Shown: positions 58,140-64,000 of the stretch, one piece after another
How the letters are laid out: each line of letters starts with the position of its first letter
How positions within the stretch are numbered: position 1 is the stretch's first letter
DNA from: Argentina anserina
Taxonomy: Eukaryota > Streptophyta > Magnoliopsida > Rosales > Rosaceae
DNA length: 64,000 bases
Direction of reading: 5' to 3'
Assembly (NCBI RefSeq): GCF_933775445.1
Contig: NC_065877.1
Location: 23,374,001-23,438,000 of the forward strand
The notes under the pieces: model-generated
The model's database searches: none
What the model saw: the letters and a program-made list of their open reading frames with translations, nothing else
What the model was told of the DNA's origin: nothing
Made by a program: the position numbers and the translations under genes

Positions 58140-58529
58140 TTCCAGGCTCTAAAGATTGAACCTTTTTCCAGACCTGACTGGCTTTTGAAGAAGAAGTGAA
58201 ATAGAGAGCGAGTGAGAGGAGGATTGGTAGGAGCCTAAATATGTTGGAGGTCCCGAAAGCAAAGAATGGCTAATTGTGATGTTGGATCCTCCTTGCTGGA
58301 TCCCTGGCTGGCTCTTTTGTCAGGTGCTCATGTGGTACCCTCTGTTCTACCCTTCTTATGGTACGCTCTTCTCTGTCTCTGCCCCAATCCAAACACTTTG
58401 AATCTTTGATCCTTTCGTTGGAGTCCTACCATTTTTCTTCCTCATTCACATAGGCAATAGGGATCGTCTTCTCAATAAAAAAGTAAAAAAAAAATATAGA
58501 GAGAGAACAATAGCATCGTTTTATTTGGA
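58140..58529. other. BRCC36 upstream region
   Basis: Leader and promoter side of BRCC36, up to the hAT target site. No frame recognised. Confidence 0.4.
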
Positions 58530-58537
58530 GTTTTAGC

Positions 58538-61500
58538 CTAAGAAGCACGGAAGCTTGACTGCAGTCGCGTTTCGCGCTTCAGAAGCGGAAGCACGCCGGA
58601 AGCATGATTCCGAGAAAAATGTGGTTTGGAAGCGATATGGAAGCGCGAGCTTCCAAATTAGAAGCGTCAAATAAGACGGAAGGAAGCGTGGGCAATTTTA
58701 TAATATTGATTAAAACCTAATTTCTCTCTTACCTCCCTCCAGCCTCCTCGTCTCTTACCTGACCATCGAAGTTGTTCACTCGTTCGTTATCTCCAATGCG
58801 TCAATCAACTCTTGCCTGATCTCAACGGATCGAAAGAGCTCATCTCTCAAGTCTTAATCAGCCTCTCACGATTCGACCTCTCCACCAGGTTTGTGTTTTT
58901 CTTCTTTAGTTCTTCGATTTCTGAAAACAAAACGTAATTTCAATCAAACAAAAAATTCATATATTGTAGATTCGTAGTGGGTAGTCAAAACTCAGAAGTT
59001 TTTCTGTATAATCCGACGCTGAGTTTGTCACCAAAGGCTCCTCACCTAGATTCGCAGTTGCATACCAGAAAGTTAAGAAAAAGGCAAAGTGAAGGTACGT
59101 GCCTTTGCCCATAATCCGATCTCAAATTTTTCTTTTTAGTATGATGATCGACTTTGTGTGCTTGATTAAATTGAGTAGGAGAGTTTCTATTGCTTGCTTA
59201 GTTAACTTTAATGTTGAATGCAAGAATATGCTATAGAATGGGGTTTGCTGCATTGAGTATTGTTTTGCTGCAAATATAGTGTTGTTTGCGGGGTTTGAAG
59301 TAATGTAAACCCATTGGCCAATATGTAAATTAGCAGCAAAACAGCTTGAGAAATGAGAAATCACAAACCCACCACAGAAATTGCATAAAACTAAACTTAG
59401 TGCAAAAACCCAGCTCCCAAATTCTCATAAACCATGAAAAGACGCAATCTTTACAGGCAGAATAGCATGGGAGATAAGAACTTGAGACTCACCAAGAACA
59501 TGGTAATCTAGGAGCTCCCTGGAAACTTGAGAGTTGAGACTCATCAGTTGACTCAATCATTGTTCCGATCTTCATGTAACGTCATGTTATGCAAGTGATC
59601 TAGCAAATGTATTTGACTGCAAGATATAACCATTTCCAATGCTTACTTCAGTCGAAACATAGGTATCATGTAAGAACTAGCTCTACAACAAAGTGCTAGT
59701 TATATAGATTATTCTTCCTTCTCACGAAGCATGACTAATATCTAGAATAAAGTGCTAGTTAGCTCTACAAGGACCATAACAATTATTATGTAGTGATAAT
59801 ACCAAAGTATATGTACCCCCTTCACCAAAATTCAGAGCATGCCTTTCACTCTTTTCCCAATTCCCACTTAACATAATAATACATTGCTAGTTTATTCAAA
59901 AGTAGTATACTGCCAAACTGTGGCGCTAATAATATTCTTAGGTCTTAGATCTTCACTTTAATTGCATGCGTTTAAAAGACAAAAAGAGAACCCACTGCTC
60001 AATCAATTAATTAACTCAATCAAACGCAATCAAGTATTGGATAATCTCTGTAAACAATTAGATCTTTCATTGAGACGATAGCAGTATGTCTCTCATCAAA
60101 AGAAGATCCCACCGCACTGCGCTAGCTAGCTAGTTAAATTTCAAAAAATATCAACCTGTTGCGTTATAAAATGCTCGATTTCTCTGCGCATGCGGTTGGA
60201 ATAACCGAATAAGGCTTGCCTGTATAAATGTATTTTTCTTATCCGGCACTACGTACGAATGGAAGACCTTTTACTATTGATTTCACTTGTTTAATTGCAT
60301 GCGTTTAACACTTCTTTTAATGTATGTATACTTTTAACGATGATGTTGAGGGCAGTAAATACTCAAGGTGAAATAAAAACTGGGGATATGATTGCTGATT
60401 TGATTATAGAATGCATAAAGGAGGTTGGTCATGAAAATATTGTTCAAATAGTCACCGATAATGCTGGGAATTGTGTGAAAGCTGGTGCAATTATTTCATC
60501 CAAGTATCCTTCTATCTTCTGGACACCATGTGTAGTGCATACCTTGAACCTTGCTGTGAAGAATATATGTGCACCTTCGCTGCAAACAAGAAACAATGAC
60601 GATGTGTATGATGCTTGTAAATGGATAGGGCCTCTTGCAGATGATATTTCTTTCATCAAGAACTTCATAATGAACCATGGGATGAGGTTGGTGATGTTTA
60701 CTGAGCATTGTGATCTTAAGCTCCTTACAATTGCTTCAACCAGGTTTGCCTCCACACTTGTGATGTTTAAGAGATTTAAGAAAATAAAGGCTGGTTTGCA
60801 ACATATGGTAATCAGTAATAAATGGGATGATTACAAGGAAGATGATGTGAGGAAGGCTGCTGCAGTGAAACAGAAGATTCTAGATGAGATGTTTTGGGAT
60901 GAGCTTGATTATGTTATATCTTTTACTGAGCCCATATATAGTATGATTAGACGTTCAGACACCGATAAGCCGTCTCTTCATTTAGTGTATGAATGGTGGG
61001 AAGATATGATTCAGAATGTGAAGAAAGCCATATATAGGAAAGAAAGGAAACAACTACATGAGGATTCAAGCTTTTGGAATGTTGTGCATAAGGTGTTGAT
61101 GTCTCGTTGGAGCAAGAGTAGCACACCTCTTCATTGTATGGCGCATTCATTAAATCCCAAGTAAGTTTTCCCATATGATTTGATTAGAGTTTTCTCATAT
61201 AAATGTTATAATCTTTCTTAAGTCTTAATTTCTCATGCAAATGTGTTGATATGTGAATGTGAATGTGAATCGAGTTATTGGACATGTGATAACTAGTTAC
61301 TGCATTATGGAATGTCTCTTGAGATGTGAATGTCTATAAATTCCAAATTACACTTTTAGTTGCTGGATTTGTGAATTCATTACATATATATGGTGTTGAT
61401 AACTTGATATTTGAATTTACTATATTTTTGTTATTTTTCAATATGATATGGATTATGATTGACTTTGTTATGGTAATTAATTAGGTATTATAGTCCGGAA

Positions 61501-62356
61501 TGGCTATTAGAAAATTGCCCGAAAAGCTCCTCATCAAGATATTGATATTACTAGAGAAAGAAAAAACTGCATCTTGAAGTATTTTGATGATGCAGATCAG
61601 CGGAGAGAAGTTAATGTGGAGTACTCCAATTTTTCCTTGTGTATGGATGATTTTTGTAATGTTGATGCAATGCATGATCGGTCCATCTTACACCATTTGA
61701 AATGGTGGGCTGTTCATGAAGCGTCTTCACCAAGGCTTCAAGCCTTAGCATTCAAGTTGCTTGGGCAACCATCTTCATCCTCTTGTTGCGAAAGGAACTG
61801 GAGTACTTACAAGTTCATACATTCGGCACCAAGAAACAAGATTACTCCACAAAGAGCAGAAGATTTGGTGTATGTACATACCAATCTTCGCCTTGTATCT
61901 AGATGTAGTGACTCTTACAAGGAAGGTCCGTTTCACATGTGAGATGTTGGAGGTGATCAATTTGATTCATTAGATGAAACTAATCTTGGAAGGCTTGAGT
62001 TTGAGGATCTTTCTCTTGATGAACCGACTTTGGAGGCTATTTTGTTTGATAATGTTCAGATGAATGTTCATGAGGATGATGTCGTTGATGTATAAGTAGT
62101 ATTGTCTTTATTTTTATTGAGTTTATTTGGTTGTGTAACAATAACATTGAATTTGCTATGAATCGGATAATGACTTTGAATTTGCTATTTTTGTGTTTTT
62201 ATAATATTATATATACAGGTTGATATCTTTAATTATATATTATTTTTTTCCGCGCTTCCGAAACGTCCCCGCTTCCAAGACATTTTGAAAAAAAACGCTT
62301 CCGCGCTTCCAAACGCTTCGCTTCCACGTCCCCGCTTCCGATTCCATGCAGCCTAG
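58538..62356 (+). mobile_element. hAT-family transposon, 3,819 bp
   Basis: GTTTTAGC flanks both sides (58530-58537 and 62357-62364), a perfect 8-bp duplication. Ends: CTAAGAAGCACGGAAGC on the left; the right end reversed begins CTAGGCTGCATGGAATCGGAAG. Both ends are studded with GGAAGCG / CGCTTCC words (58555-58690 and 62250-62340), a clear subterminal array. The interior carries transposase exons of the DUF659 branch. Confidence 0.92.
60295..62095 (+). pseudogene. hAT transposase (DUF659 / dimerisation type), damaged
   Basis: Exon 1 (to 61160) shows the DUF659 core: IVQIVTDNAGNCVKAG, then FWTPCVVHTLNLAVKNIC and CKWIGPLADDISFIKNFI. It splices at GTAAG into 61485 (YYSPEWLLEN). A frameshift near 61517-61525 precedes APHQDIDITRERKNCIL. 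The hAT dimerisation block follows (ALAFKLLGQPSSSSCCERNW, then ITPQRAEDLVYVHTNLRL). A stop at about 61939 splits off an acidic tail. The N-terminal BED zinc finger is missing, so this copy is unlikely to be autonomous. Confidence 0.85.
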
Positions 62357-62373
62357 GTTTTAGCCCTTCTCCC

Positions 62374-64000
62374 ATTTTTTTTGTTACAAACGAGGCTCAA
62401 AAGAAATAAAATAAAAAGAAATTAATAAATGTTAGAAGAACAGACTCTTATAATCTTAGTCACATCCACAAGATCATCAAAATAGAACTGAGAAACATGG
62501 ATTGGGGGAAAATCAAATTGCACCAGGCGTTTATCATGCAGAATACTATTATTGATAAGAGAATCAGTTGTCATGTTGGCTTCTCTAAAGATATTACACA
62601 GAGAGGAATAATTCATGTTGCTCATAAAATTGTGGCAACTTTGTATCAAAAAACCAAAAGGATGAAAAATGAAAATAGGATTCTACATGAGCTGAACAAA
62701 AACTGCAGAGTCAGACTCAATTTCAAGCTTAGAACTCTAAAGAGAAGAAGTCATTTTAAGGCCATAGAAGATGCTCCAAGCTTCAGCATCAAGAATTTCT
62801 CCTTTACCAAGATTAATCTGAAAACCATATAGCCAACATCCATTATCATCTGTGATAACACCACCAGCTCTGATCATACAAGAAGATGAACTTCTAGTGT
62901 CATCAATGTTCAACTTATGAAAACCAGAAGAATGCTTTTTCCAAGAAAAGAACTTATAACTATAAATAGAATCAATATTTTGCTTCAAATTGGCATTAGT
63001 CAATTCCTCAATTGCATTTCATATAATGTCTTTAGAGGACAAAGAAAACTGAAATCCAGGGTCAAACACCTGCTTATTTGTCAACTTTCAAATATACCAA
63101 CAAATGAACACAAAGCAATAAGACCAATTGATATTATTCTTAACTAATAACTGACCGTTCAGTTGAGCTCTCAACCAACTATCTCACTCTAAGGAAAGGA
63201 TTTTAAAAGAGATGTAGGAGTGAGAAAACAAATCCCATATGTGCTTCACCTTGGGACAATCTCTAAGCATGTGCAGAATGGTCTCATCAGCCAAATTGCA
63301 AAGAGGACAAGTCTTGATATTAGTAAAATTTCTCCTGGCTCTTTGAACATTACATATAAGACTTTTGTGAATCATGGTCAAAACAAAAGTTTTTAACTTG
63401 GGATGGATGTTCAGTTTCCACATTCTTTTCCACAAAGGATTCAAATCATTAGAGACATCAAAATTCAGTAAATAGGCAGAGCTAACAGAAAAATTACCAT
63501 TATAAGTACCTCTCCAAATAATAAAGTCTTCTCCACAACCAAAAAAGCCAGTCGAAGTATTAATAATTTGGTTAACCACCAGGTCAGGCACAAGGAAAGA
63601 AAGAAGATCAATATTCCACCCCCTACGTATTCCAAAACTCACAAACATGGGCATGCATATTAACATTAGCAGAAGGCAAAGCATGATTAATTAGAGGGCT
63701 AGAACCCACCCAAATATCAGTCCAGAAAAGAACCTTTTTACCATCACCAATGTGCCATTTAATACCTTTTCTGATCACAGCCAAGCCATAAGCAATACTC
63801 CTCAAAGTACTAGAGCAATCTGAAGGATGTTTGAATTGATGAACCAAAAGACAAAAGTTTTTGAGATACTTTTTAGAATAAATGGAATGTCATAACCCAT
63901 TGTCATTTTGTAAGATTCTACAACTGGCTTTAGCAAGCATAACAAGGTTCATGTCAGCAGTTTTTTTAATCCCTAGACCACCAAGAGGTTTAGGTTTACA
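62374..64000 (-). mobile_element. LINE (non-LTR retrotransposon) 3' part, runs off the window
   Basis: Read on the minus strand from the window end. First comes the tail of the reverse transcriptase region (KPLGGLGIKK, ASCRILQ, then VLFWTDIWVGSSPLINHALP). Next is the zinc-binding zf-RVT domain (FSVSSAYLL, LWKRMWKLNIHPKLKTFVLT, then CPLCNLADETILHMLRDCPK). Last is a plant LINE RNase H (GVITDDNGCWLYGFQINLGK, then AEAWSIFYGLK). The frames are broken by shifts. A run of 8 T (62375-62382, plus strand) is the poly(A) end. Its 5' part lies beyond 64000. Confidence 0.88.

Noticed and set aside
1..64000. CRISPR arrays, bacterial operons or prophage
   Set aside because: The sequence is a plant nuclear genome with introns and plant transposons. 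The only regular arrays are a minisatellite and transposon subterminal repeats, without unique spacers between them.

Overview
This window is nuclear DNA from a flowering plant, most likely a eudicot. It is AT-rich with long intergenic stretches, its genes are split by GT-AG introns, and the proteins belong to plant families: an F-box/kelch protein, a CCCH zinc finger protein, the BADC regulator of plastid acetyl-CoA carboxylase, RanBP2-type zinc fingers and BRCC36. Transposon families typical of plant genomes fill much of the rest. The species cannot be fixed from sequence alone.

Layout. 1-7.5 kb is decayed sequence: a PPR fragment, a PIF/Harbinger-type MITE (TTA duplication), and a 3.1-kb non-autonomous CACTA element with a perfect 3-bp duplication lying inside an older gene remnant. 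8.5-9.6 kb holds an intact single-exon F-box/kelch gene. 11.3-13.4 kb holds an intact three-exon membrane protein gene, with a LINE fragment and an LTR/PBS scrap in intron 2. 15.2-24.5 kb is an aspartate/glutamate racemase-like pseudogene that received a hAT-type MITE, a 6.45-kb Copia retrotransposon and a second hAT-type MITE; target-site duplications resolve each insertion. 25.6-27.1 kb holds an intact CCCH zinc finger gene, and a decayed duplicate lies at 38.8-39.9 kb. Between the two copies are a ribose-5-phosphate isomerase fragment joined to a 12-bp minisatellite, a hAT element with a broken TTF/DUF4371 transposase, and a 2.6-kb solo LTR.

From 40.7 kb on there are three housekeeping genes on the minus strand. 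They are BADC (9 exons, 274 aa), a triple RanBP2 zinc finger protein (2 coding exons, 168 aa) and BRCC36 (10 exons, 438 aa). The BADC/RanBP2 pairing appears to match Arabidopsis At3g15690/At3g15680. The window ends with a second hAT element (58.5-62.4 kb, perfect 8-bp duplication) and the 3' part of a LINE that runs off the edge.

The observations most worth a second look are these. (1) The Copia element has no tRNA-type primer-binding site. The 13 bases at that position, two bases inside the 5' LTR, are the perfect reverse complement of a motif in its own LTR, which suggests self-priming. (2) BRCC36 intron 2 looks like a U12-type AT-AC intron. (3) One racemase gene was hit by three independent elements. 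(4) A 12-bp minisatellite is open in several frames beside a captured Rpi fragment. (5) A 20-bp insertion consists almost only of oligo(T) and has a 16-bp target duplication.
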